Source: Anaerolineales bacterium UBA2395
GTDB taxonomy: Bacteria > Chloroflexota > Anaerolineae > Anaerolineales > Villigracilaceae
Direction of reading: 5' to 3'
DNA length: 64,000 bases
Assembly: GCA_002343775.1 (NCBI GenBank)
Contig: DDSH01000001.1
Coordinates: 179,236-243,235 of the forward strand
The notes beneath the pieces were generated by a model. That model was not told the origin of the DNA. It searched no databases and saw only the letters and a list, made by a program, of their open reading frames with translations. Both the position numbers and the translations under genes were made by a program. This document shows positions 1-7,900 of this stretch, in pieces. Every line of letters starts with the position of its first letter. The first letter of the stretch is position 1.

Positions 1-71
1 ATGACGAGGGCGATGAGGATGAGGCAGAGGAGGAGGGCGAGGAGGTTTTCGCGGGTGAAGATTCGCTTCAT
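1..71 (-). CDS. Membrane protein, N-terminal fragment at the window edge
   Basis: Reading from the ATG at 69-71 on the minus strand gives MKRIFTRENLLALLLCLILI and continues off the left edge. A short basic stretch followed by an almost pure Leu/Ile/Ala run is typical of a first transmembrane helix (a signal anchor, or segment 1 of a permease). Only about 23 codons are visible, so no function can be assigned. An ACCAC-type palindromic repeat lies directly upstream. The same kind of repeat precedes the second ABC-2 permease at 6855, and ABC permeases often start like this, but that is only a guess. Confidence 0.55.
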   Translation of the reverse strand, partial: MKRIFTRENLLALLLCLILIALV

Positions 72-77
72 GGATTT

Positions 78-180
78 TTTAACCACAAAGTGTCACGAAG
101 GGTCACACGTGTGCCTGCGCACAGTGCAGGCAAAGGTTTTTAAGTTCTTCCTTCGTGTACCTTTGTGACCCTTCGTGGTG
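78..180. repeat. ACCAC-type imperfect palindromic repeat, copy 1
   Basis: The left arm starts AACCACAAAG and continues with blocks of (A/G)AAGGGTCAC. The right arm ends in GTGACCCTTCGTGGT, which is the reverse complement of the same pattern. About 45 bp of less symmetric sequence separates the arms. The element lies between a minus-strand gene start and a lipoprotein gene. A closely related copy is at 6763-6840, and partial copies are at 18413, 45415 and inside lutBC at 55583. Confidence 0.8.
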
Positions 181-188
181 GGATGCTC

Positions 189-575
189 TTAACGTACGCC
201 GCAGACGAGCCAGTTGCCGTCTTGTTCGACGACTTCGTAGGTGCGGTCGGCGAGGTCGAGGGATTGAGGTTCGCCGTTGTAGCTCATGTTGAGCATGCCG
301 GTGCAATTGACGAGGGTTTTGTCGCCGTCGGTGCCAGATTCGGCGCAAGACATTCCGTCTACGGTGACTTCGACGAGGGCGAAGGAGTCGAGTTCGATCA
401 GGGCGTCATCTTCCCAGTCGGCGCAGGAGTTGGAGATGAGGGTGGCTTGGTCTTTTGTTGCCAAGGCAGTGATGTAGCCTTCGACGGCGGTTGTCGCTCC
501 GCCACTTGCAGACGCTCCGCAGGCGGAAAGTAGTATGCTCAGGGTGAGCATGAGTATGGTAAGTTTGGTATGCAA
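189..575 (-). CDS. Small lipoprotein, possibly DUF4878/NTF2-like
   Basis: The protein has a type II signal peptide ending in the lipobox LLSACG, so it should be lipidated and anchored outside the cytoplasmic membrane. The mature part (VEGYITALATKDQ onward, about 100 residues) has the look of small secreted NTF2/lumazine-binding-like domains such as DUF4878, but this is a weak resemblance. Three cysteines besides the lipidated one could form disulfides. I chose the TTG at 573-575 because GGAGG sits about five bases upstream; an upstream ATG would put residues before the signal sequence without such a site. A TATAAT box at 610-615 on the minus strand is a plausible -10. Function unknown. Confidence 0.7.
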   Translation of the reverse strand: MHTKLTILMLTLSILLSACGASASGGATTAVEGYITALATKDQATLISNSCADWEDDALIELDSFALVEVTVDGMSCAESGTDGDKTLVNCTGMLNMSYNGEPQSLDLADRTYEVVEQDGNWLVCGVR

Positions 576-609
576 GGGTTCCTCCATGGATTGGGTCAAA
601 CGATTGCGG

Positions 610-615
610 ATTATA
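610..615 (-). promoter_or_regulatory. Candidate -10 box of the lipoprotein gene
   Basis: The minus strand reads TATAAT here, about 35 bases before the TTG start of the lipoprotein gene at 575, leaving room for a short leader with its GGAGG site. No clear -35 was found at the expected distance. Confidence 0.4.
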
Positions 616-741
616 GCATGGAGGGAAATTGAAACTTGGGAGTCTTTGATGTGGGTGAGGGGTTATAAATGGCGACGATGGAGATGGTCGTCTATCGTCT
701 GCGGTCTATGTTCCATCGTCAATTCACTCAGGAGTCTCCCT

Positions 742-1443
742 TTGAATAACTATATCGCCCTCGCCACTACCTTCGCCATCGCGCTAGGATTTCTACGCCT
801 GATGGATTTCTTTGCCCATCGCGGCTGGATCGAAAGCAAACTCAGCCGTAAGTTGATCCACATCGGCACGGGTCCGATCTTTGTGTTGTGCTGGTTCCTG
901 TTCAATGACGACCCATCCGCGCGCTGGCTGGCGGCGTTGGTTCCGTTGGCGATCACCATCCAATTTGCACTGATCGGCTTTGGCGTCATCAAAGACAAAG
1001 CCTCGGTGGATGCGATGTCCCGCACGGGTGACCCGAGGGAAATTCTGCGCGGTCCGCTGTATTATGGAATTATGTTCGTGGTATTGACGGTTGTCTATTG
1101 GAAGGATTCGCCTATCGGGATTATCGCGCTGATGATGATGTGCGGCGGCGACGGCATTGCCGATATTTTCGGGCGGCGCATCGTCTCGCCGAAACTGCCG
1201 TGGAGCAGGGATAAGTCTGTGGCGGGAATGGTGAGCGTGTTCGTGGGTGGGTTCGTCCTTTCGGCTGCGATGATCTACATCTATGTCAATGCGGGAGTTT
1301 TCGCTGCGCCATTCACCAGTTACCTGTTGCCCATCGCTATCATTTCAGCCGTTGGCGCGGCGGTGGAGTCTTTGCATTATCGCGATATTGATAACATCAG
1401 CATGACGCTGGCATCTGCGCTGCTGGGTCACTGGTTCTTTTAA
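742..1443 (+). CDS. Phytol/dolichol-kinase-like membrane protein (CTP-transferase superfamily)
   Basis: An integral membrane protein of about 233 residues with roughly six to seven hydrophobic segments. The segment MMMCGGDGIADIFGRR followed by KSVAGM matches the conserved region of phytol kinase (VTE5)/dolichol kinase/CDP-DAG-synthase relatives, which use CTP to phosphorylate isoprenoid alcohols. Substrate is unknown; phytol, farnesol or undecaprenol are possibilities. The longer reading frame would begin near 535 with a poorly conserved, positively charged stretch. I prefer the TTG at 742, preceded by GGAG at 731-734, because it starts directly at the first membrane helix (NNYIALATTFAIALGF). 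It is transcribed away from the lipoprotein gene. Confidence 0.75.
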   Translation: MNNYIALATTFAIALGFLRLMDFFAHRGWIESKLSRKLIHIGTGPIFVLCWFLFNDDPSARWLAALVPLAITIQFALIGFGVIKDKASVDAMSRTGDPREILRGPLYYGIMFVVLTVVYWKDSPIGIIALMMMCGGDGIADIFGRRIVSPKLPWSRDKSVAGMVSVFVGGFVLSAAMIYIYVNAGVFAAPFTSYLLPIAIISAVGAAVESLHYRDIDNISMTLASALLGHWFF

Positions 1444-1447
1444 TCCA

Positions 1448-2464
1448 TCATTTTTCGATGCCGATCCGGATCAATTCCTCCGCGACCAGCCGCGTGAACA
1501 ATTCCCTGCCCTGCCCGTTTAGATGGATCGAGTCGCGGAACAGATCGCTCGTAAACCGCGGATCGTTCCCCAGGTCCAAAAGATGGACGTTTTGCTCATC
1601 GAGGTAGCGTTCCAAATCGGTCAGATACCTGCCCAGCTCGGGAGAATAATCGCTTCCGGATTCAACCCGGATGCGCACAAACATGAGGTTGAATCCGTTC
1701 TCCTTTGATATTTCGATCATATCTGGCAGGAGGGATTTGTCCACCTGAACTTCAAAATCCAGCTGGTCGGATGTATACAGCAACGACTCCGCCGCATCGA
1801 CCGCATCCACAAGTACGCCGGGTTCCATATCTGCGCCCTGGAACAATTCACCGAGGGCGCGGTCGGTGCAGGGTCTGTCGCAGCCGACGAGCGGCGGGGC
1901 AAAGTATCGAATACCGCCGTCCACCAGGGTGCGGATGTCGGAGCGAAACCCATACAGCGGGAAATATTTTTCCGCCGCATACTCCAGCGGATTCATCTGG
2001 CTGAGAAACGCCTTCTCGACCAGGACGGGTTCGTTCCGCAGCGCGTGTTCGTCGAGCAGTTCAAAGTAACTGCCGTGGACGCGGTAGCCGGGGGCGGTCA
2101 GGATGGAATCGCGAAAAACCACCAAAACAAGATCGGGTTTATGTGTGGCTTCAGCGATCGTATTTTTGATGATCAAATACCACAGGGCGGAAGCCGACCC
2201 CGGTATGCCAATGCTGTAAACAGATTTCCCGGTTTGGGAGGCGAGCGCTTGCGGATCCATGCCGAGGACGAGGGTGGAGTCGCCGATCAGCACAATGTGC
2301 GGCTGGTTTTCGTTGATGTAGGTCAGATGGTCGGTGCGGACCTTGGGATCCAGCGTGGGACCCGGATGGCGGGGAAAGAACTGTCCATAGGTTCGGGGGA
2401 GACGGACCGAGGTGGCTACCAGCAGAATGGTCAGGATCAGGCTGAATTTAAGAAAGAAGCGCAT
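1448..2464 (-). CDS. SGNH/GDSL-type hydrolase (AlgX/DltD-like acylation partner)
   Basis: The protein starts with a membrane anchor or uncleaved signal (MRFFLKFSLILTILLVATSV). The GDS block with the likely nucleophile serine is in HIVLIGDSTLVLGM at about residue 58-62, and the Asp-x-x-His end block is DSIHLNGQGRELF near residue 310. This is the SGNH fold used by O-acetylesterases and by the extracytoplasmic partners of MBOAT acyltransferases. It is the last gene of the PIG-L/MBOAT/SGNH operon, seven bases after the MBOAT stop codon, with AGGACG as ribosome-binding site. Inferred role: transfer or removal of acyl groups on an exported polysaccharide. The exact substrate cannot be read from sequence. 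Confidence 0.8.
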   Translation of the reverse strand: MRFFLKFSLILTILLVATSVRLPRTYGQFFPRHPGPTLDPKVRTDHLTYINENQPHIVLIGDSTLVLGMDPQALASQTGKSVYSIGIPGSASALWYLIIKNTIAEATHKPDLVLVVFRDSILTAPGYRVHGSYFELLDEHALRNEPVLVEKAFLSQMNPLEYAAEKYFPLYGFRSDIRTLVDGGIRYFAPPLVGCDRPCTDRALGELFQGADMEPGVLVDAVDAAESLLYTSDQLDFEVQVDKSLLPDMIEISKENGFNLMFVRIRVESGSDYSPELGRYLTDLERYLDEQNVHLLDLGNDPRFTSDLFRDSIHLNGQGRELFTRLVAEELIRIGIEK

Positions 2465-2471
2465 GGTCGTC

Positions 2472-3863
2472 CTAAAACTGAAAGTAGATAAAATCGGAAT
2501 TCGCCGAGTTGATGTATACGATCGTCAGCATGACGGCAATGGCATAAAAGGCGGCATGCATCCAGCTGCCTTTTGCGTGTTGGTCAAGCAGGTGCTTGAT
2601 TAGCAGGGGCAGCGAGTAGGCGGTTGTCATGGTCAATGCGATCAGCCCGAGGACGAGTTCGTTGCGGGGCGGGAGGAAGAATCCATGCAACAGGATGTTG
2701 GTCAGCCATGCCAGCGAGGGGGCGCGAAAGATCGCCCAGCCGAAAACGACGAATGAAAACATGAGCAGCCATGCAAAGAAAGTTTTGACCTTTGTTGTAG
2801 GCTGCCAATCTCCGCGAACGCCGACGAGTTGATAAGCGGCGATCAGCACGCCGTAATACAAGCCCCAGACGACGAAATTGGCATTTGCTCCATGCCATAC
2901 GCCGCTGATAAACATGGTGACGATCGGCGGGATGGACATCGCCACGCTTTCATGGAGTCGGAAGCGCAGCAAAGCGCGGCGGACAGGGAAGAAGACGTAA
3001 TCTCTCAGCCATGTAGAGAGGGTGATGTGCCAGCGGTTCCAGAAATCTGTAGGGGAGATGGAAAGATAGGGTTGGCGGAAGTTTTCGGAGGTCTCGAACC
3101 CGAGCAGGCGGGAGATGCCGCGTGAAATATCCACATAGGCGGAAAAATCGGCAAGGATCTGCAGGGTGTAGCCAAGCGCGCCGCAGAGAAGAAGGAAACC
3201 CGATGGTTCTGCGAAACCGAAGATACGATCCACGATGACCTGGATGCTGTTGGCGACGACCAGTTTTTTGAAGAAACCCATCACGAGCAAGGTCCACGCC
3301 TGGAAAAAATGATCCGTTTTCCAGATGCGGGGTGTCTCGATCTGCGGCAGTAATTTTTGTGGGCGTTCGATGGGTCCAGCGATGATCTGCGGGAAAAAAG
3401 AAACGTATAATGCAAAATCGATGAAGGATGGCGTTGGTTTGAGCGTTCCCCGCGAAACATCGAGCATGTAGCCCAATTTTTTTAGCGTGAAGAAGGATAG
3501 TCCCGCCGGCAGCAGGATGCGAATGAGGTTTGATTGCAGATTAAAAAGCGCGAGAAAGGCGTTGATCTCCTGCACGAAGAACCCGGCGTATTTGAAGAAC
3601 GCCAACACCCCGAGGTTGACGATCAGGCTCAAAGTGAGAAGGAAGCGTTTCCGTTCTGGTCGGTCCATCATGCCGCGGGCGAGGAAAAAATCCGCGATGG
3701 TGGACAACCCCAATAGCGCGGCATAACCGATGTGCAACGAGCCGTAAAAATAATAACCAGCCGTCAGCAAAAGCAGGTTCTGCCAACGGCGCTCGCGTAC
3801 CGCCCAATACAAAATGAAGACGATGAAAAAGAAAAGCAAGAAATCGTAACTGGTGAATGCCAT
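2472..3863 (-). CDS. MBOAT family O-acyltransferase (AlgI/DltB-like)
   Basis: A polytopic membrane protein of 463 residues, the normal AlgI size, with about ten hydrophobic segments. Diagnostic MBOAT blocks are SPTDFWNRWHITLSTWL near residue 275 and FISGVWHGANANFVVW near residue 320, the latter carrying the invariant histidine. MBOAT proteins pass an acyl group from a cytoplasmic donor across the membrane to a glycan or teichoic-acid acceptor. It lies three bases after the PIG-L gene and directly before an SGNH hydrolase. That acyltransferase plus SGNH pairing is well known for alginate, cellulose and D-alanylation systems. The whole cassette is therefore likely to edit N- and O-acylation of a surface polymer. 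Confidence 0.93.
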   Translation of the reverse strand: MAFTSYDFLLFFFIVFILYWAVRERRWQNLLLLTAGYYFYGSLHIGYAALLGLSTIADFFLARGMMDRPERKRFLLTLSLIVNLGVLAFFKYAGFFVQEINAFLALFNLQSNLIRILLPAGLSFFTLKKLGYMLDVSRGTLKPTPSFIDFALYVSFFPQIIAGPIERPQKLLPQIETPRIWKTDHFFQAWTLLVMGFFKKLVVANSIQVIVDRIFGFAEPSGFLLLCGALGYTLQILADFSAYVDISRGISRLLGFETSENFRQPYLSISPTDFWNRWHITLSTWLRDYVFFPVRRALLRFRLHESVAMSIPPIVTMFISGVWHGANANFVVWGLYYGVLIAAYQLVGVRGDWQPTTKVKTFFAWLLMFSFVVFGWAIFRAPSLAWLTNILLHGFFLPPRNELVLGLIALTMTTAYSLPLLIKHLLDQHAKGSWMHAAFYAIAVMLTIVYINSANSDFIYFQF

Positions 3864-3866
3864 ATC

Positions 3867-4607
3867 CTACTGTTCCGATTTTTCCTCCGACAACTTCATC
3901 ACCCGGTACGACTCGGCATACTCAAACTCCTTATCTTTCGCATCTTCCTTCGCCCAATCCTTCATCCACTTTTCAACCTCATCCACCGGAATTTGGCTCA
4001 CATGCTGCTGCAATGCCTTTACTTTGATATCAATGGTCTCGCTGATATCGACCCACGTATCCGGCTTGTCGATCCCGTGGATGTATAACTTCTTGACGTT
4101 ATGCGGTTCATACCCCGCCTCGAGCAGGTCGGTGAAAATGAGCCTTGTCCCCGCGGATGGAAAGACCGCTTCGCAAGCCGCCTGTGCCGCGGCGCGATGG
4201 TCGGGATGGTTGACATATTCATTGCCGTAAAACCACGCTTCCGGGTTGCCACACAAGACCACATCCGGTTTGTATTGGCGGATGAGGCGGGTGAGTTCCT
4301 TGCGTAGTTCAATCGTCGGTTGCAATTCGCCATCTGGATAACGTAGAAAAACTGTCCGCTTCACCCCAAGCGCCTCGTTGGCTGCCATCTGCTCGGTCTC
4401 GCGCAGGCGCGCCAGTTCCGGTTTGTAACTTCCATCCTTTGTCACATCGTTCGAGCCGGAGTCGCCGCTGGTGATCGTAACGGAAATAATCTCACAGCCT
4501 GCGCGTGCCCACTTGGCGAGCGTCCCGCCAATGGAAAATTCCTGGTCATCGGGGTGCGCATGAATGCTCATGGCGATTTTTGGAGTATATTCAAGGGAGT
4601 CGGTCAT
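3867..4607 (-). CDS. PIG-L/LmbE family N-deacetylase
   Basis: The zinc-binding block SIHAHPDDQEFSIGGTLA at about residues 15-31 and the downstream VNHPDHRAAAQAA near residue 132 define the PIG-L/LmbE family. These are metal-dependent enzymes that remove acetyl groups from N-acetylglucosamine conjugates (GlcNAc-PI, GlcNAc-malate in bacillithiol synthesis, GlcNAc-inositol in mycothiol). Length 246 residues is typical. First gene of a three-gene operon with MBOAT and SGNH enzymes, so here the acceptor may be a glycan instead of a thiol precursor. There is no ribosome-binding site; a TAAAAT box ends seven bases before the ATG, suggesting a leaderless or near-leaderless transcript. Confidence 0.92.
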   Translation of the reverse strand: MTDSLEYTPKIAMSIHAHPDDQEFSIGGTLAKWARAGCEIISVTITSGDSGSNDVTKDGSYKPELARLRETEQMAANEALGVKRTVFLRYPDGELQPTIELRKELTRLIRQYKPDVVLCGNPEAWFYGNEYVNHPDHRAAAQAACEAVFPSAGTRLIFTDLLEAGYEPHNVKKLYIHGIDKPDTWVDISETIDIKVKALQQHVSQIPVDEVEKWMKDWAKEDAKDKEFEYAESYRVMKLSEEKSEQ

Positions 4608-4614
4608 GCGCCGA

Positions 4615-4620
4615 ATTTTA
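4615..4620 (-). promoter_or_regulatory. TAAAAT -10 box seven bases before the PIG-L start codon
   Basis: The minus strand reads TAAAAT, then TCGGCGC, then the ATG of the PIG-L gene. Transcription from such a box would begin at or next to the start codon. It belongs to the group of start-codon-proximal -10 boxes described in the findings (14287, 16192, 18955, 49224, 51168, 57933), although here the spacing is seven, not six. Confidence 0.5.
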
Positions 4621-4731
4621 CATCACAACCGAAAACCGTAGTAAAATAGAACTTATTTTCTAATTCCTCCCTGACACACAATCGAATCTCCACAACATCA
4701 TCCCTGCCTGACCGGCTGTCTTTTAAAGTGC

Positions 4732-4760
4732 GAGAGCCAGGGTCGCCTACCCTGGCTCTC
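4732..4760. other. Perfect 11-bp hairpin in the leader region of the ABC exporter
   Basis: GAGAGCCAGGG at 4732-4742 pairs perfectly with CCCTGGCTCTC at 4750-4760 around a seven-base loop. It is followed by ttacaaagg, not a T-run, so it is not a classical terminator for the plus strand. The rest of 4621-4891 holds an imperfect palindrome GCGTG-N9-CACGC at 4790-4808 and a TTGACG at 4824-4829 without a convincing -10 partner. These could form the control region of the exporter operon, but no known regulator site was recognised. Confidence 0.5.
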
Positions 4761-4891
4761 TTACAAAGGAGGAGAAGAGAATCTGTTACGCGTGTAAATT
4801 TATCACGCACGCTCAAAAGGCGCTTGACGCGTCCCCTACGTTTGATACACGGAAAGACAACGAAACACCTAACAGTTTTTTAAGGAGAATT

Positions 4892-5905
4892 ATGTCCGCA
4901 TCACTTGCCATCGAAACGAAAGACCTCGGTCGCATTTACAAACTGCGCGGCAGCAAGAAGGAAACGCGTAAGGAACTGGTCGCGCTGGAAGGCGTGAATT
5001 TAACTGTGGAACGTGGCGAACTTTTCGGGCTTTTAGGTCCGAACGGCGCCGGCAAGACGACGTTGATCAAAGTCCTCACCACGCTTCTTGCCCCGACCTC
5101 GGGCTGGGCGCGCGTTGCAGGGAAAGATGTCCACACTGAACCGGATCTGGTGCGTCCGCGCATCAACATGGTCTCAGGCGGCGAGTCATCGGGCTATGGT
5201 CTATTGACCGTGCGCGAGAATCTGTGGATGTTCTCGCAGTTTTACGGCGTGCCTTCGAAGGAAGCGAACGAACGCATCGAAGCGTTGCTGGAAATGGTCG
5301 GCTTGAAGGATAGGATGAATACGAAATCATCTGACCTCTCGACCGGTCTGCGCCAGAAGATGAACATCGTGCGCGGATTCTTGACCGAGCCGGAAGTGCT
5401 GTTCCTCGACGAGCCGACGCTGGGTCTCGATGTTGGTGCGATGCGCGATGTCCGAAAGTTCATCCTCGACTGGCTCAAAGCGGACAAGGAACGCACGCTG
5501 CTTCTGACCACGCATTACATGGCTGAAGCCGAAGAGTTGTGTGACCGCGTCGCCATCATCAACAAGGGACGGGTGCTGGCGTGCGATAAACCATCTGTGT
5601 TGAAGCAGCGGTTGCAGAAGGATGCGTTGTTCGAGATCCAGGTGAGTCCGCTCAACGGGTTGACACAGCAAAATTTGCTCGACCAGCCCGAGGTCACGAA
5701 AGCGGCGATCTCGGAGACAGAGACCGGCGCGAAACTGAGTCTCAGTCTGGTGGAAGAGTCCGCTTTGGCGCGAGTCATCAATCTCTTTACACAAAAGGAT
5801 GTGAAGGTGATGAACCTGACCAAGCGCGAACCCACGCTCGAAGATGTGTTCGTGGATCTGGTGGGTCGCAGCATGGCAGAGGAGGAGGAACATGGACAGC
5901 CTTAA
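4892..5905 (+). CDS. ABC-2 type exporter, ATP-binding subunit
   Basis: Complete nucleotide-binding domain: Walker A GPNGAGKTT (about residues 48-56), signature DLSTGLRQKMNI (about 148), Walker B EVLFLDEPTLGLD (about 170) and switch histidine in LLTTHYMAEAEEL (about 207). The 337-residue length and the C-terminal LEDVFVDLVGR element match the DrrA/CcmA-like ATPases that energise ABC-2 exporters of drugs, lipids or polysaccharides. Good ribosome-binding site AAGGAG before the ATG. Two ABC-2 permease genes follow, so the transporter is probably an ATPase dimer with a permease heterodimer. Substrate unknown. Confidence 0.95.
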   Translation: MSASLAIETKDLGRIYKLRGSKKETRKELVALEGVNLTVERGELFGLLGPNGAGKTTLIKVLTTLLAPTSGWARVAGKDVHTEPDLVRPRINMVSGGESSGYGLLTVRENLWMFSQFYGVPSKEANERIEALLEMVGLKDRMNTKSSDLSTGLRQKMNIVRGFLTEPEVLFLDEPTLGLDVGAMRDVRKFILDWLKADKERTLLLTTHYMAEAEELCDRVAIINKGRVLACDKPSVLKQRLQKDALFEIQVSPLNGLTQQNLLDQPEVTKAAISETETGAKLSLSLVEESALARVINLFTQKDVKVMNLTKREPTLEDVFVDLVGRSMAEEEEHGQP

Positions 5906-6761
5906 GCCTGACACTATTGCAGCGTTGCGTCCGTATTCGCGTAAGGATACGGGCTGGCGTTTGTTCTTGAAGACCATCATCGCACGCGCGTATCCGCGCA
6001 TCATCGGTCAGCAGCGCGAAGTGTCGTGGCTGGTGTTCGATGTGGTCATGCCGATGCTGGCGGTCATTTCGTATGTGCTGGTCTATCGCGCCTTAAACGC
6101 ACCCGAAGAATACATCGGTTTTGTGGTGATGGGCGGCGCGATGACCGCGTTTTGGATGAACATTCTGTGGAGCATGTCGAGCCAGTTGTATTGGGAGAAG
6201 GAGCAGGGGAACCTTGCCCTGTACATCATGGCGCCGAATTCGATGATGGCGATTCTGCTGGGCATGGCGCTGGGCGGAATGCTCGCAACCGCGATGCGCG
6301 CCCTGGCTGTGACGTTGCTGGGCATGTTCATGTTCGGCGTGACGTATACCGTATCGAGTTACTTGCAACTATTTTTGGTCTTCATGCTGGCGATGGTGGC
6401 GTTGTACGGCATGGGCATGATGATGGCTTCCGCATTTCTGTTGTTCGGACGTGAAGCCTGGCACATGGCGAACCTCGCGCAAGAGCCGATCTTCCTCGCT
6501 TCGGGATTTTACTTCCCGATCAAGTCGCTGCCGTTCTGGGTGGCGGCGGGCGCGTCGGTCATTCCGCTGACTCTGGGCATGGATGCGATGCGTCAGTTGG
6601 TCTTCCCCACGGGATTCCAGTTCGGCTTTATGAGCGTGCAACTGGAGATTATCATCCTTGCGGTGCTTTCGGTGGTGTTCGTTGTGACGGCGAAAATTCT
6701 GCTGGCGTACATCGAGAAGATCGCCGTGCGTGAGGGAAGAATCACAGAGAGTCGGAGATAG
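5892..6761 (+). CDS. ABC-2 type exporter, permease subunit 1
   Basis: About 289 residues with six hydrophobic segments in the usual ABC-2 layout and a conserved late block (MANLAQEPIFLASGFYFPIK) typical of these permeases. The ATG at 5892 overlaps the end of the ATPase gene by 14 bases and has GAGGAGGAA directly upstream, indicating translational coupling. The longer frame back to 5844 lies wholly inside the ATPase gene and is not needed. Pairs with the second permease at 6855. The two share the ABC-2 layout but low overall similarity, as expected for a heterodimer. Confidence 0.93.
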   Translation: MDSLKPDTIAALRPYSRKDTGWRLFLKTIIARAYPRIIGQQREVSWLVFDVVMPMLAVISYVLVYRALNAPEEYIGFVVMGGAMTAFWMNILWSMSSQLYWEKEQGNLALYIMAPNSMMAILLGMALGGMLATAMRALAVTLLGMFMFGVTYTVSSYLQLFLVFMLAMVALYGMGMMMASAFLLFGREAWHMANLAQEPIFLASGFYFPIKSLPFWVAAGASVIPLTLGMDAMRQLVFPTGFQFGFMSVQLEIIILAVLSVVFVVTAKILLAYIEKIAVREGRITESRR

Positions 6762-6762
6762 T

Positions 6763-6840
6763 TTTTAACCACAAAGGAGACAAAGGGTCACAAAGGAAAA
6801 CCATTAAAACCTTTGTTTGTCTTCGTGACCCTTTGTGGTG
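6763..6840. repeat. ACCAC-type imperfect palindromic repeat, copy 2
   Basis: The left arm ACCACAAAGGAGACAAAGGG and the right arm ending GTGACCCTTTGTGGT are near reverse complements, separated by a short AT-rich loop. The element fills the gap between the two permease genes and ends 15 bases before the second ATG. In RNA it would form a long hairpin between co-transcribed genes, which could influence the relative levels of the two permeases. It is clearly related to the copy at 78-180. Confidence 0.85.
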
Positions 6841-6854
6841 AGAAAAGAGATTTT

Positions 6855-7709
6855 ATGCAAACTTCAACCTCATGGCGTTCGTTCCGCATGGCGGCGTGGC
6901 TGGGATGGGTGATCGAATCCAATTGGACCGACCCGTTCCTGTTCGCGGTGTATTCCATCGTCAAGCCGATCTCGGGTGCAGCGATTCTGGTCATTATGTA
7001 CGGCATCATCTCGCAGGGAAACTATGAAAGCGCCCTGTTCCCGTACATTTACCTCGGCAATGCCTTTTATATCTATGTCGGCGCGGTGATGACGGGCGTC
7101 TCGTGGGCGGTGGTCGATGACCGCGAACATTACAAGACGCTCAAATACATGTACATTGCGCCGATCTACATTCCGCTGTATTTGCTCGGGCGCGGCGTGG
7201 CACGTTTCATCACCGGTTCCATCGCGGTCTTCATCACCATTGCGGCTGGGATTCTCTTCCTGAACGTGAAGATCAACTTCGCAGAAGTGGACTGGCTGTT
7301 ATTCTTTGTGACGTTGATCGTGGGCGTGGTGATGCTCGCGCTGCTCGGTTTGCTGCTAGCAGGCATCACGCTGACAGTTGCCCGTCACGAAGGCTTCATT
7401 GGTGAAGCGACGGCAGGCGCGTTGTACATTTTCAGCGGCGCGATCTTCCCGTTGGATGTGCTACCCGAGTGGCTGCGCCCCGTTGGATATTTCATGCCGA
7501 CGACCTACTGGCTGGAACTATTGCGCCGCTCACTCGTTGGGAACGTGGCGCAAGCCTTCCCAACCCTGGCAAACTTCAGCAATATGGAGATTCTCGGTGT
7601 CCTTCTGGCGTTGAGCGTGTTCTTTGGCACAGTCAGCATTTATGTCTTTCGCTGGTGCGATGCCCGCGCGCGGGAACTGGGTTTGATCGATAGGACGACG
7701 AATTACTAA
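6855..7709 (+). CDS. ABC-2 type exporter, permease subunit 2
   Basis: About 284 residues with six predicted membrane segments. The region EATAGALYIFSGAIFPLDVLPEWLRPVGYF is split across a re-entrant helix typical of ABC-2 permeases. Start chosen at the ATG at 6855 (MQTSTSWRSFRMAAW), because the longer frame from 6813 runs through the palindromic repeat just upstream. The ribosome-binding site is weak (AAAAGAGA). Third gene of the exporter operon after the ATPase (4892) and permease 1 (5892). Confidence 0.9.
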   Translation: MQTSTSWRSFRMAAWLGWVIESNWTDPFLFAVYSIVKPISGAAILVIMYGIISQGNYESALFPYIYLGNAFYIYVGAVMTGVSWAVVDDREHYKTLKYMYIAPIYIPLYLLGRGVARFITGSIAVFITIAAGILFLNVKINFAEVDWLLFFVTLIVGVVMLALLGLLLAGITLTVARHEGFIGEATAGALYIFSGAIFPLDVLPEWLRPVGYFMPTTYWLELLRRSLVGNVAQAFPTLANFSNMEILGVLLALSVFFGTVSIYVFRWCDARARELGLIDRTTNY

Positions 7710-7869
7710 ATGTCATTCTTTCAACAATGACGGTTTCCATATAAAGACAATACAAATCTTTCGACGAATTGTCATCGCTCTCTGCGCCATGACAGGCAAA
7801 TTTCCGGCCCCGATCTGGAGACAGTAGGCAAATGTTGACGAAACGCATCTGGCCATGATAGACTGATTA

Positions 7870-7885
7870 TTAAGTTTCTCCTTAA
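7870..7885. promoter_or_regulatory. Candidate operator TTAAG-N6-CTTAA before the tungstate regulator
   Basis: TTAAGTTTCTCCTTAA lies 15 bases before the ATG of the HTH regulator gene at 7901. The same 16-bp sequence with only two differences occurs at 8981-8996 just after the TATAAT box of tupA. Inference: binding site of the regulator itself, giving autoregulation and control of tupABC. A TTGACG at 7835-7840 is a possible -35 for this unit, with GATAGA near 7857-7862 as a weak -10. Confidence 0.55.
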
Positions 7886-7900
7886 TCGATTGACTTATTA

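Noticed and set aside
4604..4816. 70-codon minus-strand frame upstream of the PIG-L gene
   Set aside because: No ribosome-binding site or recognisable protein features; it covers the hairpin and promoter region of the ABC operon.
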